Shown: one piece after another, positions 63,866 through 64,000 of the stretch
Position numbering within the stretch: the first letter of the stretch is position 1
Layout: each line of letters starts with the position of its first letter
NCBI GenBank assembly: GCA_963667605.2
Contig: CAXXUZ010000003.1
Span: forward strand, 930,001-994,000
Reading direction: 5' to 3'
Source of the DNA: JADLGL01 sp963667605
GTDB taxonomy: Bacteria > Pseudomonadota > Alphaproteobacteria > Rhizobiales > Kaistiaceae
DNA: 64,000 bases
Notes under the pieces: generated by a model
Told to the model about the DNA's origin: nothing
Databases searched by the model: none
Seen by the model: only the letters and a program-made list of their open reading frames with translations
Program-made: the position numbers and the translations under genes

Positions 63866-63904
63866 CGCGTCGGATCGGCCAATTTACGCTCGTCCTTGAT
63901 TGCG

Positions 63905-63977
63905 ATTCGCGACAAGATGGCCCCCACGCCGCCTCTCATTCGCGACTAGTTGTGCATTGAGCCACGCCGCCTCTCAT
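63905..63977. repeat. Imperfect tandem duplication at the right edge
   Basis: ATTCGCGAC (63905 and 63939) and CCACGCCGCCTCTCAT (63924 and 63962) each occur twice in the same order, so a unit of about 34-38 bases is duplicated with divergence. It interrupts the YjbQ-like frame just upstream of its conserved C-terminus. Confidence 0.6.
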
Positions 63978-64000
63978 CGGTAGGCAAGCCGCGTTGACAA

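Noticed and set aside
63743..63949. 68-codon plus-strand ORF at the right edge
   Set aside because: It is antisense to the YjbQ remnant, which has clear family sequence; the plus-strand product looks random.
25888..64000. Reassigned stop codons (TAG or TAA read as Gln, TGA as Arg)
   Set aside because: All intact genes end normally at TAG, TAA and TGA, and several of the affected genes also have frameshifts. Pseudogenisation is simpler.

Overview
The window is GC-rich chromosomal DNA of an alphaproteobacterium. The evidence is the gene order hemE / origin-like gap / maf-aroE-coaE-dnaQ-secB, the his-coaA block, hrcA facing rph-rdgB-hemW, a lipoprotein LpoA homologue facing rsmI-yraN-gshB, and a C4-pathway 5-aminolevulinate synthase (hemA). 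I cannot name the genus; an uncultured Rhodospirillales-like lineage would fit. No tRNA, rRNA, CRISPR array or intact insertion sequence was seen.

Layout. 1-8.5 kb, mostly minus strand: mnmG (cut by the left edge, with a perfect 16-bp parS over its start codon), mnmE, an O-methyltransferase, rho, hemJ, hemE; one plus-strand gene, a DUF255 thioredoxin-like protein, starts on top of mnmE. 8481-8929 is a non-coding AT-rich gap where transcription polarity flips; it is the likely chromosome origin. 8.9-16.5 kb: maf-aroE-coaE-dnaQ (plus), secB and fxsA (minus), Tim44-like, Smr, hslVU. 17.4-23 kb: hisB-hisH-(secreted SnoaL-like gene)-hisA-hisF-hisE-coaA-grpE, with a ghost of the hisF 5' end before the real one. 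23.9-31.4 kb, minus: hybrid histidine kinase, a multiply broken comM, F420-reductase-like gene, frameshifted SDR, intact gshB, frameshifted yraN, intact rsmI. 31.4-37.4 kb: lpoA, hemW, rdgB, rph, hrcA, PfkB kinase.

37.4-44.3 kb: two tandem secreted beta-propeller genes with duplicated promoters (the first carries a 43-bp tandem duplication in its signal-peptide region), FG-GAP protein, aldo/keto reductase without a start codon, MerR/TipAS regulator, PQQ-type sugar dehydrogenase. 44.6-47.6 kb: malyl-CoA lyase plus malate-CoA ligase (mcl-mtkA-mtkB), the malate-splitting arm of the serine cycle. 47.7-52.5 kb: CsoR/CopA copper module, an FNR-type box, then a deletion junction joining a truncated DUF2238 gene to an ABC ATPase that lacks Walker A. 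52.6-58.2 kb: exported proteins (CHRD, unknown, PhoD phosphatase, LamG, multicopper oxidase lacking one copper ligand). 58.4-64 kb: pirin with an internal TAG, an ABC transporter, broken DUF72 and PilZ genes, hemA, and a YjbQ remnant.

The main pattern is selective decay. About a dozen dispensable genes carry frameshifts, premature stops, truncations or lost starts, while every housekeeping gene reads cleanly, often in the same operon. That suggests recent relaxed selection, for example a lifestyle change, rather than random sequencing error. The most unusual local structures are the duplicated beta-propeller locus with its covarying direct-repeat operator and frame-flipping 43-bp duplication, and the origin region with its nearby parS.
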